This document shows positions 43,756-53,899 of a stretch of 64,000 bases of DNA, one piece after another. Both the position numbers and the translations under genes were made by a program. This DNA comes from Thermoanaerobacterium sp. CMT5567-10 (GTDB lineage: Bacteria; Bacillota; Thermoanaerobacteria; Thermoanaerobacterales; Thermoanaerobacteraceae). Each line of letters opens with the position of its first letter. Position 1 is the first letter of the stretch. Under the pieces are notes generated by a model, which made no database searches, was not told the origin of the DNA, and saw only the letters and a list, made by a program, of their open reading frames with translations. The stretch lies in contig NZ_CP130558.2 of the NCBI RefSeq assembly GCF_030534315.2, positions 2,346,501 to 2,410,500 of the forward strand. Direction: 5' to 3'.

Positions 43756-44360
43756 GACTTTTGGTTATGGCGTCAGGAAATGGTACAGATTTTCAATCGA
43801 TAATAGACGGCATTAGAAGTGGATATATAAATGCAGAAATTGCTGCACTTATAAGCGACAAAGAAGGTGCGTATGCTTTAAAAAGAGCTGCTGACAATAA
43901 TATACCTTCAATTTGTGTACCAAAGAAAAAGCTAAAGGGTAGGTTCTACGAAGAACTTATGAAAGTCGTGGATAAGATCAATCCAGATGGAATAATACTT
44001 GCCGGCTTTATAACAATACTGAATGAAGAAATTGTAAATAAGTATCAAAATAAAATAATAAACATACATCCATCCTTAATACCATCTTTTTGCGGCAAAG
44101 GATTTTATGGCATAAATGTTCACAAGGCTGTTATAGAATATGGTGTCAAATATACAGGCTGTACAGTACATTTTGTTGATGCAGGCGCAGATACAGGACC
44201 TATTATTTTGCAAGAAGTAGTTAAGGTGGAGGATAATGACACACCTGAAACAGTAGCTGATAAAGTTTTAAAATTGGAACATAGGCTGCTGCCATATGCT
44301 GTTAAGCTATTTGCTGAAGGCAGGCTTAAAGTTGAAGGAAGAAAGGTCATTATAATTTGA
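43752..44360 (+). CDS. purN: Phosphoribosylglycinamide formyltransferase
   Basis: The 202-residue protein has the N-terminal [13 protein letters not shown] phosphate-binding loop, the catalytic [11 protein letters not shown] with His, and [17 protein letters not shown] with the catalytic Asp. It formylates GAR with 10-formyl-THF. IHPSLIPSF followed by [11 protein letters not shown] is slightly longer than the usual form but intact. Confidence 0.96.
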   Translation: MRLLVMASGNGTDFQSIIDGIRSGYINAEIAALISDKEGAYALKRAADNNIPSICVPKKKLKGRFYEELMKVVDKINPDGIILAGFITILNEEIVNKYQNKIINIHPSLIPSFCGKGFYGINVHKAVIEYGVKYTGCTVHFVDAGADTGPIILQEVVKVEDNDTPETVADKVLKLEHRLLPYAVKLFAEGRLKVEGRKVIII

Positions 44361-44373
44361 TTTAGGAGGTAAA

Positions 44374-45903
44374 ATGATGTCAAAGAGAGCATTAATAAGC
44401 GTATCTAAAAAAGATGGGATACTAGATTTTGCAAAATCTTTAGATGAGCTTGGAGTAGAGATACTTTCAACTGGAGGAACATATAAACTTCTATGCGATA
44501 ACGGCATAAAAGCTATTAAAGTATCAGATATAACAGGATTTCCTGAGATTTTAGATGGAAGAGTAAAGACCCTTCATCCTAAAATACACGGTGGACTTCT
44601 GGCCATTAGAGATGACGAAAACCACATGAAACAATTAAACGAAAATGGAATAGAGCCTATCGATATCGTTGCTGTAAATCTCTATCCTTTTAAAGAGACC
44701 ATATTGAAGGATTATGTAACGCTGGAAGACGCAATAGAAAACATAGACATAGGTGGACCGTCCATGATTAGGGCTGCAGCAAAAAACTATAAATACGTCA
44801 CTGTCTTAGTTGACCCAAGTGATTACAATAAAGTTATTGAAGAAATAAAAGAATATGGCAATACTAAAAAAGAAACGAGATTTTACCTTGCTATGAAGGC
44901 TTTTGGTCATACTGCCTCGTATGATTCATTGATATACAATTACTTGTTAGACAAAAATGGCGTAGAGTTTCCTGATACTATTACATTTTCATATGAAAAA
45001 TCGCAGGACATGAGATACGGCGAAAATCCTCATCAAAAAGCTGCATTTTATAAGAATTCATTGAAGTCGTTTGGTATATCAGAATGTATCAAACTGCATG
45101 GAAAAGAGCTTTCTTTCAATAATATAAATGATGCGAATGCAGCTATAGAGCTTCTGAAAGAATTTGATGTGCCTGCTGCTGTAGCCATAAAACATACTAA
45201 TCCATGCGGTGTTGCAGTTGCAGACAATATATACGATGCATTTAAAAAAGCTTATGAATGTGATCCTGTATCAATATTTGGCGGCATTGTTGCATTTAAC
45301 CGAACGCTTGACAAAAGGACAGCCGAAGAGCTTTCAAAGATATTTTTAGAGATAATAATAGCACCTAATTTTGATGAAGATGCATTAAACATATTAGAGA
45401 AGAAGAAAAATGTTAGAATACTAAAGCTTAAGGATGGATATGTAAAAGAGTACGACGTTAAAAAAGTAGAAGGTGGCATATTAGTACAGGAAAAAGATGA
45501 AGTTGATTTATACGAGGATAAATTGAAAGTTGTCACGAAAAATGTGCCTGACGAAAAAGAATTTAAAGATTTAAGATTTGCATGGAAAGTTGTAAAACAT
45601 GTTAAATCAAATGCTATTGTGCTTGCGAAAGATGGTGCAACTGTAGGAATTGGTGCAGGGCAGGTTAACCGTATATGGCCAACAGAGCAGTCTATAAAGC
45701 AAGCAGGTGAGAAGGCAAAAGGAAGTGTGCTGGCATCAGATGCGTTTTTCCCATTTCCTGATGTTGTAGAAGCTGCAGCAAAAGCTGGAGTCACATCGAT
45801 TATACAGCCCGGTGGTTCTATAAATGATGAAGCATCTATAGATGCTGCAGATAAAGCAGGAATTTCAATGGTATTTACAGGCATAAGGCACTTTAAACAT
45901 TAA
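44374..45903 (+). CDS. purH: Bifunctional AICAR transformylase / IMP cyclohydrolase
   Basis: The 509-residue protein has an N-terminal MGS-like cyclohydrolase domain ([20 protein letters not shown]) and a transformylase domain with the catalytic KHTNPCG. It makes IMP, the end product of the pathway. Two ATG codons are tandem (44374, 44377); SD AGGAGGT fits both. Confidence 0.97.
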   Translation: MMSKRALISVSKKDGILDFAKSLDELGVEILSTGGTYKLLCDNGIKAIKVSDITGFPEILDGRVKTLHPKIHGGLLAIRDDENHMKQLNENGIEPIDIVAVNLYPFKETILKDYVTLEDAIENIDIGGPSMIRAAAKNYKYVTVLVDPSDYNKVIEEIKEYGNTKKETRFYLAMKAFGHTASYDSLIYNYLLDKNGVEFPDTITFSYEKSQDMRYGENPHQKAAFYKNSLKSFGISECIKLHGKELSFNNINDANAAIELLKEFDVPAAVAIKHTNPCGVAVADNIYDAFKKAYECDPVSIFGGIVAFNRTLDKRTAEELSKIFLEIIIAPNFDEDALNILEKKKNVRILKLKDGYVKEYDVKKVEGGILVQEKDEVDLYEDKLKVVTKNVPDEKEFKDLRFAWKVVKHVKSNAIVLAKDGATVGIGAGQVNRIWPTEQSIKQAGEKAKGSVLASDAFFPFPDVVEAAAKAGVTSIIQPGGSINDEASIDAADKAGISMVFTGIRHFKH

Positions 45904-45938
45904 AATAACAATAGCCACAATTGTTTGGAGGAGAGAAT

Positions 45939-47189
45939 ATGAAAGTTCTGGTTATTGGTGGCGGTGGCCGAGAGCATGCCATAGTTAAAAAGATTAAAGA
46001 AAGCAAAAAAGTAGAAAAAATTTACTGTGCACCTGGAAATGGTGGTATTTCGGATATAGCTGAATGTGTAAATATAAATGTCTCAGATGTAGATAAACTT
46101 AAGAGATTTGCATTAGATAACAATATAGACTTGACGGTTGTTGGACCTGAAGTTCCTTTGATGAAAGGAATAGTAGATGAATTTGAAAATAGTGGTTTAA
46201 AAATATTTGGGCCTAAAAGGGATGCTGCTGCAATAGAAGGGAGCAAGTACTTTACGAAGTTGCTGCTTCACAAGTACAACATTCCAACAGCACGTTTTAA
46301 GGCATTTGATAGATATGATGCAGCTTTAAATTTTTTAAAAGATATTTGGTTTCCTGTTGTGATAAAGGCAGATGGCTTGGCACAGGGAAAAGGAGTATTT
46401 TTAGTAGATAATTTTAAAGATGCAAAAGAGTCTCTGGACATATTGATGAAGGAAAAACGGTTTGGGTCTTCAGGTGATACTGTCATAATCGAGGAGATGC
46501 TTTTTGGAAAAGAAGTTTCTGTCCTTGCATTTACTGATGGAAGTACGATTGTTCCAATGGTATCTGCGATGGATTACAAGAGAATATACGATGGAGATAA
46601 AGGACCAAATACAGGAGGTATGGGCAATATTGCCCCAAATCCGTATTTTGACGATAAGATGTTAGATGTTGTAGTCAAAACGATCTTAAAGCCTGTAATA
46701 GATTCACTAAAAAAAGAAGGGATATTATATAAAGGTGTGCTTTATGCAGGCCTTATACTGACAAAAGATGGTCCTAAAGTACTTGAATTTAATGCAAGAT
46801 TTGGCGACCCTGAGACGCAAGTAGTTCTTCCGCTTTTAAAGACAGATATTGTGGATATAATAGAAGCAATAATTGATGAAAAACTTAATACCGTAAAGAT
46901 AGAATGGAAAGATAAAAAAGCTGTATGTGTTGTGGCATCATCAGAAGGATATCCAGGTGAATATAAGACTGGTTTCGATATAACAGGACTTGAAGATGTA
47001 GATGGTGTGTTTGTCTATCATGCAGGTACTACGAAATCCAATGGCAAGTACAAAACATCAGGTGGGAGAGTTTTAGAGGTGACGGCACTTGGAGACACTT
47101 ATGATGATGCCAGAAGAAAAGCCTATAATGAGCTTAAAAAGATCCATTTTGACGGAATGTACTTTAGAAATGATATAGGTATCGTATGA
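45939..47189 (+). CDS. purD: Phosphoribosylamine-glycine ligase
   Basis: The 416-residue ATP-grasp protein has VIGGGGREHAI, IKADGLAQGKGV and FNARFGDPETQ. It makes GAR. ATG 45939 follows GGAGGAGA; the start at 45921 has no SD. It ends the operon. purL, purQ, purS, purB, purA and purK are absent from the window and must be elsewhere. Confidence 0.97.
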   Translation: MKVLVIGGGGREHAIVKKIKESKKVEKIYCAPGNGGISDIAECVNINVSDVDKLKRFALDNNIDLTVVGPEVPLMKGIVDEFENSGLKIFGPKRDAAAIEGSKYFTKLLLHKYNIPTARFKAFDRYDAALNFLKDIWFPVVIKADGLAQGKGVFLVDNFKDAKESLDILMKEKRFGSSGDTVIIEEMLFGKEVSVLAFTDGSTIVPMVSAMDYKRIYDGDKGPNTGGMGNIAPNPYFDDKMLDVVVKTILKPVIDSLKKEGILYKGVLYAGLILTKDGPKVLEFNARFGDPETQVVLPLLKTDIVDIIEAIIDEKLNTVKIEWKDKKAVCVVASSEGYPGEYKTGFDITGLEDVDGVFVYHAGTTKSNGKYKTSGGRVLEVTALGDTYDDARRKAYNELKKIHFDGMYFRNDIGIV

Positions 47190-47203
47190 TTATATTACTA
47201 AAT

Positions 47204-47236
47204 CCCTGTATGTTAAAAAACATGCAGGGTTTTTTT
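47204..47236 (+). terminator. Terminator of the purine operon
   Basis: CCCTGTATG (47204-47212) / CATGCAGGG (47221-47229), one T-G pair, followed by TTTTTTT. Confidence 0.9.
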
Positions 47237-47305
47237 ATTTTTGTTATCAATCCACAATTTTTGTGATATTATATAATAGATATCAACAAAATAGGATGTG
47301 GTGAG

Positions 47306-48100
47306 ATGGACATAAGACCGATTGGCGTATTTGATTCAGGCGTAGGCGGTTTAACTGTATTAAAGAGATTAAAAGAATTATTGCCAAATGAAAATTATAT
47401 ATATTTTGGCGATACGAAAAGAGTGCCATACGGTGAGAAGTCTAAAGAGGAGATAGAAAAATACGCCAGACAGATAGTACATTTTATGAATGAGAAAAAC
47501 ACAAAAATTATTGTTATAGCCTGTAATACTACATGTGCATCGATTGACAAAAATGAATACAGTGAGATTCTTTTTAATGTGTTAGAAGCTGGAGCAGAAA
47601 GTGCCGCTAATTTAACTAAGAATAAAAAAGTTGGCGTTATCGCCACTACAAGGACGATAGAAAGTAGAAGCTATGAAAAAAATATAAAATCGATAGATAG
47701 TGGTGTAGATGTTTTTGGCAAGGCTTGTCCTAGGTTTGTTCCACTTGTGGAGGAAGGACTGGCAAATAGCGATGAGGCATTCAAATGTGCTAAAGAGTAT
47801 TTAAGTGCTTTGAATAATGAAGAAATTGATACATTAGTTCTTGGCTGCACACACTATCCAATATTGATAAACGCTATTAAAAATGCTGTTGATAAAGATG
47901 TAATCATTGTTGACCCGGCTATAAAGTTATCTGAAAAAGTTAAAAGTTATCTAGAAGAAAATAATATGCTTAATTTAAAATTTACAGGTAAAATTGAGTA
48001 TTTTGTCAGTGGCAATAAAGAAAATTTTGTAAACACTGCTAAACTTATATTAAATGAAGATATTGAAAAGATAAGCATTGTTGACATAGAGAGATATTAA
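47306..48100 (+). CDS. murI: Glutamate racemase
   Basis: The 264-residue protein has IGVFDSGVGGLTV, the first catalytic Cys in IACNTTCA and the second in LGCTHYP. It makes D-glutamate for peptidoglycan. TGGTGAG precedes the ATG. A possible promoter TTGTTA (47241-47246) / TGATAT (47264-47269) lies after the purine terminator. It is followed after 19 bp by an amidohydrolase with the SD GAGGGGAG. Confidence 0.96.
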   Translation: MDIRPIGVFDSGVGGLTVLKRLKELLPNENYIYFGDTKRVPYGEKSKEEIEKYARQIVHFMNEKNTKIIVIACNTTCASIDKNEYSEILFNVLEAGAESAANLTKNKKVGVIATTRTIESRSYEKNIKSIDSGVDVFGKACPRFVPLVEEGLANSDEAFKCAKEYLSALNNEEIDTLVLGCTHYPILINAIKNAVDKDVIIVDPAIKLSEKVKSYLEENNMLNLKFTGKIEYFVSGNKENFVNTAKLILNEDIEKISIVDIERY

Positions 48101-48119
48101 AAAAAAAGAGGGGAGAAAC

Positions 48120-49355
48120 ATGAATGAGATATTAAAAGAAGCAAGGTTAATTCAGGACGAAATCATAGAGCTCAGAAGAAAAATTCACAGAGAACCTGAA
48201 TTGGGATTTGAAGAGACAAAGACATCTGAACTCATAAAAAAGTATTTAGAAAAATTAGGTATTGAAACAAAGATTATGGCAAAGACAGGCGTTGTAGGTA
48301 CCATCAAAGGTAATGGAGAGAAGACAATTGCAATAAGGGCTGATATAGATGCTCTCCCAATTCAAGAGGAAAATGATGTGCCGTATAGTTCATTGGTGCC
48401 TGGAAAAATGCATGCATGTGGTCATGACGTACATACGGCTATTGCGCTTGGAGCAGCCAAGTTGCTGTCACGAAGAAAGGATAAACTTATGGGAAATGTC
48501 AAGTTTATTTTTCAGCCGGCAGAGGAAACGACAGGTGGTGCAAAGCCGATGCTGGAAGCAGGTGCCTTTGAAAATCCGAAAGTTGATGCGATTATAGGCT
48601 TGCATGTAGATCCAGATCTTCAAGTTGGACAAATCGGCTATACTTATGGAAAAGCTTATGCATCTTCCGATATGTTTGATATAAATGTAATAGGCAAAAG
48701 CAGTCATGGGGCTGAACCACATAAATCGGTAGATCCCATTGTTATTTCTGCCAACATAATCAATATGATTCAGACGGTTGTAAGTAGGGAATCGAATCCT
48801 TTGGAACCTCTTGTCATAACGATTGGAAGTATCGAAGGTGGATATGCCAGAAATATAATAGCAGGTAAAGTTCATATGTCAGGCATAATAAGGATGTTAA
48901 ATGAAGAAAATCGAGACATGATAGTTGCAAAAGTAGAAAACATAGCAAAAAAAACTGCGGAGTTAATGGGAGGTAAAGTTGAATTTACAAGGATTGAAGG
49001 ATATCCATGCCTTATTAACGACAGCAGAATGATAAATATATTAAGATTAAGTGCATTAGGCATAGTTGGTGAAGAAAATATAAAGAATGTATTGCCGACT
49101 CTTGGAGTAGAGGACTTTGCGTATTATTTAAAAAAGGTTCCTGGATGTTTTTATAAACTGGGCTGTGGAAATAAAGAATTGGGAATAGATAAACCTATTC
49201 ACAGTAACATGTTTGATGTTGATGAAAACTGTATAGCATATGGTATAGCAGTGCATGTAAGTACTGTCCTTAATTTTTTGAAAGAGGGAATAAGCAAAGG
49301 CAACAGACAAAAGAGAATATTAAAGGATTTATTCAATTACAGTGATACTTTATAA
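48120..49355 (+). CDS. M20 family metal-dependent amidohydrolase
   Basis: The 411-residue peptidase-M20D protein has HREPELGFEE, the metal site MHACGHDVHTAI, QPAEETTGGAKPM and GLHVDP. Family members deacylate N-acyl amino acids (hippurate, N-acetyl-diaminopimelate, IAA conjugates). Linkage to murI hints at amino acid or peptidoglycan precursor metabolism, but the substrate is open. The C-terminus has a basic extension (SKGNRQKRILKD). Confidence 0.92.
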   Translation: MNEILKEARLIQDEIIELRRKIHREPELGFEETKTSELIKKYLEKLGIETKIMAKTGVVGTIKGNGEKTIAIRADIDALPIQEENDVPYSSLVPGKMHACGHDVHTAIALGAAKLLSRRKDKLMGNVKFIFQPAEETTGGAKPMLEAGAFENPKVDAIIGLHVDPDLQVGQIGYTYGKAYASSDMFDINVIGKSSHGAEPHKSVDPIVISANIINMIQTVVSRESNPLEPLVITIGSIEGGYARNIIAGKVHMSGIIRMLNEENRDMIVAKVENIAKKTAELMGGKVEFTRIEGYPCLINDSRMINILRLSALGIVGEENIKNVLPTLGVEDFAYYLKKVPGCFYKLGCGNKELGIDKPIHSNMFDVDENCIAYGIAVHVSTVLNFLKEGISKGNRQKRILKDLFNYSDTL

Positions 49356-49545
49356 AGTTTTATAAGTTTAATTAAAAAAATTTTGTAATCAATCAATTAA
49401 ATTGGAAATAAAAAACATCCTTCATACATATTTATGCAAAATGTTTTATGCAGTTGCCAATTATTATGCATAAATTTTGTTAACAAACTAATAAATTTGC
49501 AAAAATACAGGAAATCTTGCAAAAAAAAATTATATGAAGTAAATC

Positions 49546-49574
49546 TTGACAAAAATAGATATATGATGCATAAT
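49546..49574 (+). promoter_or_regulatory. Likely sigma-A promoter of the 59-residue gene
   Basis: TTGACA (49546-49551) and CATAAT (49569-49574) are 17 bp apart. The 190 bp before it (49356-49545) contain no gene: only AT-rich sequence with several TATGCA and TTGCAAAAA words. Confidence 0.55.
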
Positions 49575-49599
49575 ATGTATTGAAGGGTGGGTGAAGAAA

Positions 49600-49779
49600 A
49601 TGTTATTAATAATAACATTGATGGTATTGATTTTGATAGTTGTGCCCGCAGTAATAGAAAAAGACAACACGGAATATGCAGAATTTATGAGAAGCGAATT
49701 TGGATATAAAGATTTTGACGATATGATAATAAAAAACGAAGATTTTAGTGAATTGGCTTATAGCTATAAGTTAAGATAG
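49600..49779 (+). CDS. Small membrane-anchored protein of unknown function
   Basis: The 59-residue protein starts with a strong hydrophobic helix (LLIITLMVLILIVVPA), followed by an acidic, Tyr/Phe-rich tail (about 40 residues). SD GGGTGGGTGA precedes ATG 49600; an in-frame GTG at 49591 is an alternative. It has its own promoter and terminator. Not recognised. Confidence 0.65.
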   Translation: MLLIITLMVLILIVVPAVIEKDNTEYAEFMRSEFGYKDFDDMIIKNEDFSELAYSYKLR

Positions 49780-49810
49780 ATAAATTCAGAAAAATTCCTC
49801 CCATTTAAAA

Positions 49811-49836
49811 CCTCCGGCTATGCCGGATGTTTTTGT
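49811..49836. terminator. Terminator between convergent small genes
   Basis: TCCGGC (49813-49818) / GCCGGA (49822-49827) with a 3-nt loop, then TTTTTG. Confidence 0.7.
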
Positions 49837-49837
49837 T

Positions 49838-50137
49838 TTATGAAACTTCATATCTATTAACGCCTTTTTCTATAACATAGATGCTACTCTTTGGGACAAT
49901 ATAGGATGCATTTGTTTTTTTGCAGTCTATTTTGATGAAATCGCTGCCGATTTCAGAAACTGTACCTTCAATTACATTTGATTGTGTATATATTTTAATG
50001 TATTGATTTTTAAGTCTATTGAACTCATCTTCAAGGCAACAGTCATATTTGTATTTGCCTTTTTTTGAATTTTCTTCTATATAAGATAATAGCAGTGCTA
50101 GAAGAAGCTGTGATAAAAAATCTTCCAATTTTTCCAT
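49838..50137 (-). CDS. Small protein with Sm/SH3-like barrel region
   Basis: The 99-residue protein has a helical N-terminal half (about residues 1-45, with a CC pair near residue 33) and a C-terminal beta-rich part (VIEGTVSEIGSDFIKIDCKK ... YIVPKSSIYVIEKG) like small Sm or SH3 barrels. Function is unknown. SD AGGAGTTGA precedes the ATG on the minus strand. It is convergent with the 59-residue gene and divergent from luxS. Confidence 0.75.
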   Translation of the reverse strand: MEKLEDFLSQLLLALLLSYIEENSKKGKYKYDCCLEDEFNRLKNQYIKIYTQSNVIEGTVSEIGSDFIKIDCKKTNASYIVPKSSIYVIEKGVNRYEVS

Positions 50138-50257
50138 CTCATATCAACTCCTAAAATAAACCTATTTCATTATATTAAAATCATTTAATAATGTAACTGG
50201 CAATTTACGAAGAAAAATGCTAAAATAATATATATCAATTTGCAAAGAGGTGACACG

Positions 50258-50698
50258 ATGGATATTAAGGTTGAAAGCTTTAAATTAGATCATAGAACTG
50301 TAAAGGCACCGTATGTTAGAAAAGCAGGTATTTTAGTTGGTCCTAATGGAGATGTTGTAACAAAATACGATGTAAGATTGACACAGCCAAATGTTGATTC
50401 AATACCTACAGGAGGTATGCATACTTTAGAGCACTTGTTTGCGACGTATTTTAGAGATTATATGGACGATATAATAGACATTTCGCCTATGGGCTGCAGG
50501 ACTGGATTCTATCTCACAAAATTTGGTGACACACATGTCGATGAAATAAAGGATGTATTAAAGAAGGTTTTAAAAAGAGTCTTGGAAACAAAAGAAGAAG
50601 ATGTCCCTGCGACAAACGAGATACAATGCGGAAACTACAGAGATCACTCGCTGTTTACAGCAAAAGAATACGCAAAGTCTGTTTTAGAGAAACTTTAA
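50258..50698 (+). CDS. luxS: S-ribosylhomocysteine lyase
   Basis: The 146-residue protein has the metal site HTLEH (H-x-x-E-H) and the distal Cys in IQCGNYRDHSL. It splits S-ribosylhomocysteine into homocysteine and the AI-2 precursor, recycling the SAM by-product. ATG 50258 follows GAGGTGA. The metNIQ operon nearby belongs to the same methionine economy. A possible promoter TTTACG/TAATAT lies near 50206-50232. Confidence 0.96.
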   Translation: MDIKVESFKLDHRTVKAPYVRKAGILVGPNGDVVTKYDVRLTQPNVDSIPTGGMHTLEHLFATYFRDYMDDIIDISPMGCRTGFYLTKFGDTHVDEIKDVLKKVLKRVLETKEEDVPATNEIQCGNYRDHSLFTAKEYAKSVLEKL

Positions 50699-50717
50699 GC
50701 AGTAATATATAAATAAA

Positions 50718-50775
50718 ACCGCGAATAAACTATTGTGAGGTGTCTTATATGCACAATAGATCTTTTGTTCGCGGT
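50718..50775 (+). promoter_or_regulatory. Two-tier hairpin enclosing the spoVB-like start site
   Basis: Outer stem ACCGCGAA (50718-50725) / TTCGCGGT (50768-50775); inner stem CTATTGTG (50730-50737) / CACAATAG (50752-50759). All 16 pairs are perfect. The SD and ATG (50749-50751) lie in the 14-nt apical loop 50738-50751. It probably controls translation, perhaps by temperature. Confidence 0.75.
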
Positions 50776-52308
50776 GCTTTTATATTGACAATAGCCAATG
50801 TTATTGATAGGGCTATTGGGTTTGTCTTTAGGATTATTCTTTCAAATTTGCTTGGTTCAGAAGGCACAGGAATATATCAAATAGCGCTTCCAATCTACTT
50901 CGTAGCTATCACATTCATAACATCAGGTATTACCGCAGTTACGTCCCGGTTTGTATCTGAAGAAAGAGCGAAAGGAAATAGGAAAAATATTTTTAGCATA
51001 ATGGAAGTATCATTTTTTATCGTTATTTTTATGGGAATTGTAATTTCATCTGTCATATTTTTTAATGCTAAGTACATATCTGATAACTTGCTACATGAAC
51101 CGAGAGCATATCTATCTATATTAGTTTTTACACCTGTATTAATAATCGTGTCTTCATCTTCGATATTTAAAGGTTTTTTTCAAGGGTTAATAAATATGAT
51201 TCCAGCTTCTGTATCTGAAGTAGTGGAGCAGATTGTAAGAGTGTCTTTGACATTGTATTTATTCAGTATATTAACTGACATAAAATTAGAGTATGCTGCT
51301 ACAATAGCTGTAGTGGGTATTGCTGCTGGTGAGGTAACAAGTTTTCTTATGTATATATTCTATTATAGACGTGAATTGAGCTATATAAAAGAAGAAATGC
51401 CAGATGAAGGTAAGATATGGGACAAATTAGACATCGCCAAAACGATAATAAAGACATCCTTTCCTATTACAATTTCTAGAATGATAGTAAATATACTTGA
51501 CCTTTTTGAATCTCTTATCATACCATCCAGATTGATAAAGTCTGGTTTGACGCACAAAGAAGCAATATCAGAGTTTGGTAAACTTTCAGGAATGGCTTAT
51601 CCACTTGCATATATGCCTGCAGTAATAACCATGAGTTTATCTGTTACTGTATTGCCTGCTGTCTCTGAAGCTGCATCTTTAAAAAAGTGGGACACAGTGA
51701 GATTGCGCATAAATCAAGCAATAGGGTACACTACAATGATAGCAATACCGGCTATTATATTGTTTCTTACGTTACCTGAAGAGATAGCTTCTTTGCTTTA
51801 TCCAAATAGTCCTGGTGTAGGAGCACTAGTAAAAGTAATTGCTGCAGGAAGCATCTTTGCATATCTGGAATCTATTGTTACTAGCATATTAAATGGACTT
51901 GGAATGCAAAATGTAGTCCTGAAAAATTCTGTTATCTGGACCGTTATTTCAGTAATAGCTATGTATGTCCTAATTCCGATACCTAGTTTAAGACTATTTG
52001 GATATATATACGGTTTTATATTTGCGGATATTCTTGTGTTCATATTAAATTTTAGAGTATTAGCTAAGGTAACAGGCCTTACAGTTGACTATAACAATTG
52101 GTTTTTTAAACCACTTATATCTGCGCTTATAATGAGCATAGCTGATACAATTATGTATTTTAACTTGATAATGGTAATATCTAATAAATGGATCGTAATG
52201 TTTATTACTGTATCATCTGGATTAGCCTTGTATCTTTTGGTAAGTTATATTATAAGACTGCCATATTTGAATGATTTAAACAAGTTAATATTTTCAAGGA
52301 GTAAATGA
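50749..52308 (+). CDS. SpoVB-like polysaccharide/lipid II flippase (MOP family)
   Basis: The 519-residue membrane protein has about 14 hydrophobic segments and the MOP-family N-terminus GAFILTIANVIDRAIGFVFRIILSNLLGSEGTGIYQIALP. It resembles SpoVB/MurJ-type exporters, which flip lipid-linked precursors for cortex or wall synthesis. ATG 50749 is inside a hairpin loop with the SD GAGGTG; an upstream GTG (50740) lies within the SD. Spore-forming ability of the host is implied. Confidence 0.9.
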   Translation: MHNRSFVRGAFILTIANVIDRAIGFVFRIILSNLLGSEGTGIYQIALPIYFVAITFITSGITAVTSRFVSEERAKGNRKNIFSIMEVSFFIVIFMGIVISSVIFFNAKYISDNLLHEPRAYLSILVFTPVLIIVSSSSIFKGFFQGLINMIPASVSEVVEQIVRVSLTLYLFSILTDIKLEYAATIAVVGIAAGEVTSFLMYIFYYRRELSYIKEEMPDEGKIWDKLDIAKTIIKTSFPITISRMIVNILDLFESLIIPSRLIKSGLTHKEAISEFGKLSGMAYPLAYMPAVITMSLSVTVLPAVSEAASLKKWDTVRLRINQAIGYTTMIAIPAIILFLTLPEEIASLLYPNSPGVGALVKVIAAGSIFAYLESIVTSILNGLGMQNVVLKNSVIWTVISVIAMYVLIPIPSLRLFGYIYGFIFADILVFILNFRVLAKVTGLTVDYNNWFFKPLISALIMSIADTIMYFNLIMVISNKWIVMFITVSSGLALYLLVSYIIRLPYLNDLNKLIFSRSK

Positions 52309-52328
52309 AAGATTTAATTTATAGCAAA

Positions 52329-52360
52329 AAATAAACCCGTGAGACACGGGCTTTTATTTA
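52329..52360. terminator. Bidirectional terminator, flippase / metQ
   Basis: CCCGTG (52336-52341) / CACGGG (52345-52350), flanked by A/T-rich tracts that give T runs on both strands. Confidence 0.75.
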
Positions 52361-52368
52361 CTAAGATT

Positions 52369-53205
52369 TCAAAATGCTGGTACTATAGCACCTTTGTACT
52401 TGTCTTCTATGAATTTTTTGACTTCCTCGGAATTTAAAGCTTTTGCTAATTTTTGTATAGCAGCGTCATTCTGATTGTCAGGTCTTACAACCAATACATT
52501 AGCATACGGTGAATCTTTGTCTTCCATGAAAATTGCATCTTTTAATGGATTTAAATTTGCCTCTAATGCAAAGTTTGTATTTATTATTGCTAAATCTACG
52601 TCTTGAAGTGTCCTTGGCAGTTGAGGTGCTTCAAGCTCTACAATTTTTAAATGTTTAGGATTATCGACAATATCTCTGGGAGTTTGTGTTAGTCCATTTG
52701 AATCCTTCAATTTTATTAAACCCTCTTTTTGTAACAGCAACAATGCTCTTCCTTCATTTGTAGCATCATTTGGGATTGCCACTGTTGCGCCGTCTTTTAT
52801 TTCATCTTTCGATTTTATCTTTTTTGAATAAGCTCCCATTGGTTCTACGTGTACTTTGACTAAAGGAACTAACTTTACATTTTTTTTCTTCTCGAAATCC
52901 TCTAAATACGGGACGTGTTGGAAGAAATTGGCGTCGATTTGTTTATCGGCCAATGCCGTATTAGGAGTTACATAGTCAGTAAATTCTTTTATTTCGAGAT
53001 CTACTCCTTCTTTTGCTAAAATTGGCTTTACTACATTAAGTATTTCTGCGTGAGGATTTGGGGTTGCCCCTACAACTATTTTTGTCATTTTGTCTGAATT
53101 ATTACCTGCATTTGAGCTGGTCTCATTATTATTTGATTTAGTGCAGCCTACAATGGCGAATGATAATGTCAATATTAATGTAATCAATAATATTATTTTT
53201 TTCAT
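52369..53205 (-). CDS. metQ: Methionine ABC transporter substrate-binding lipoprotein
   Basis: The 278-residue NlpA-family lipoprotein has a signal peptide ending in IVGC (Cys about residue 21) and the core VVGATPNPHAEILNVVKP, DANFFQHVPYLEDF, and IPNDATNEGRALLLLQ. It binds methionine outside the cell. Last gene of the SAM-riboswitch operon. Confidence 0.96.
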   Translation of the reverse strand: MKKIILLITLILTLSFAIVGCTKSNNNETSSNAGNNSDKMTKIVVGATPNPHAEILNVVKPILAKEGVDLEIKEFTDYVTPNTALADKQIDANFFQHVPYLEDFEKKKNVKLVPLVKVHVEPMGAYSKKIKSKDEIKDGATVAIPNDATNEGRALLLLQKEGLIKLKDSNGLTQTPRDIVDNPKHLKIVELEAPQLPRTLQDVDLAIINTNFALEANLNPLKDAIFMEDKDSPYANVLVVRPDNQNDAAIQKLAKALNSEEVKKFIEDKYKGAIVPAF

Positions 53206-53218
53206 CTATACCATCCTT

Positions 53219-53899
53219 TCATCTTTTATCAACCTTTTTTGCCAGGTAGTTTCCTAATCTTTGTACGATTTCTACAAAGACGATTAAAACGATTATTGTT
53301 GCAATAAGTACATCTGTTTCATATCTTTGATATCCATACCTTATAGCTAGATCTCCAAGTCCACCTCCTCCGATAGCACCTGCCATAGCAGAATATCCCA
53401 AAATATTTATGATTGTAAGAGTTACACCCAATATCAGTGATGGTAGTGACTCTGGTATCATGACTTTAAATATTATCTGAGGTATTGTTGCACCAACAGA
53501 TATTGATGCTTCTATGACACCCCAATCAACTTCTTTTAGAGATGACTCAATTACTCTTGCTACAAAAGGGGCAGCCGCAACTGACAGAGGTACTATTGCT
53601 GCTGTTGGTCCAATTGTAGTACCTACTATAAGCCTTGAAAGTGGGAAAATCGCAATTATAAGAATTATAAATGGTACTGATCTCATAATGTTAATGATGG
53701 TACCCAATATGTGGTTTAGTTTGATGTTTTCAGATAAATGGCCTTTATCTGTTATTACAAGTATTATTCCTAGCGGTAGACCTATTATTACAGAAAAAAG
53801 GGTAGAGAAAAATACCATATACAGTGATTCCCACAAAGGCTGCTCCATAAGCTGCCATAAGTTTATTAAGTATTGTATTGTGTTACTAAATGATACCAT
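53219..53899 (-). CDS. metI: Methionine ABC transporter permease
   Basis: The 226-residue protein has five hydrophobic segments and the permease loop with EASISVGATIPQIIFKVMIPESLPSL (the EAA-type motif that contacts the ATPase). It forms the membrane channel. Its start overlaps the metN end by 14 bp. Confidence 0.96.
   Translation of the reverse strand: MVSFSNTIQYLINLWQLMEQPLWESLYMVFFSTLFSVIIGLPLGIILVITDKGHLSENIKLNHILGTIINIMRSVPFIILIIAIFPLSRLIVGTTIGPTAAIVPLSVAAAPFVARVIESSLKEVDWGVIEASISVGATIPQIIFKVMIPESLPSLILGVTLTIINILGYSAMAGAIGGGGLGDLAIRYGYQRYETDVLIATIIVLIVFVEIVQRLGNYLAKKVDKR

Noticed and set aside
49400-49545. TATGCA and TTGCAAAAA repeated words as a repeat array
   Set aside because: Copies are short, irregularly spaced and in an AT-rich gap; no CRISPR-like or iteron-like regularity.
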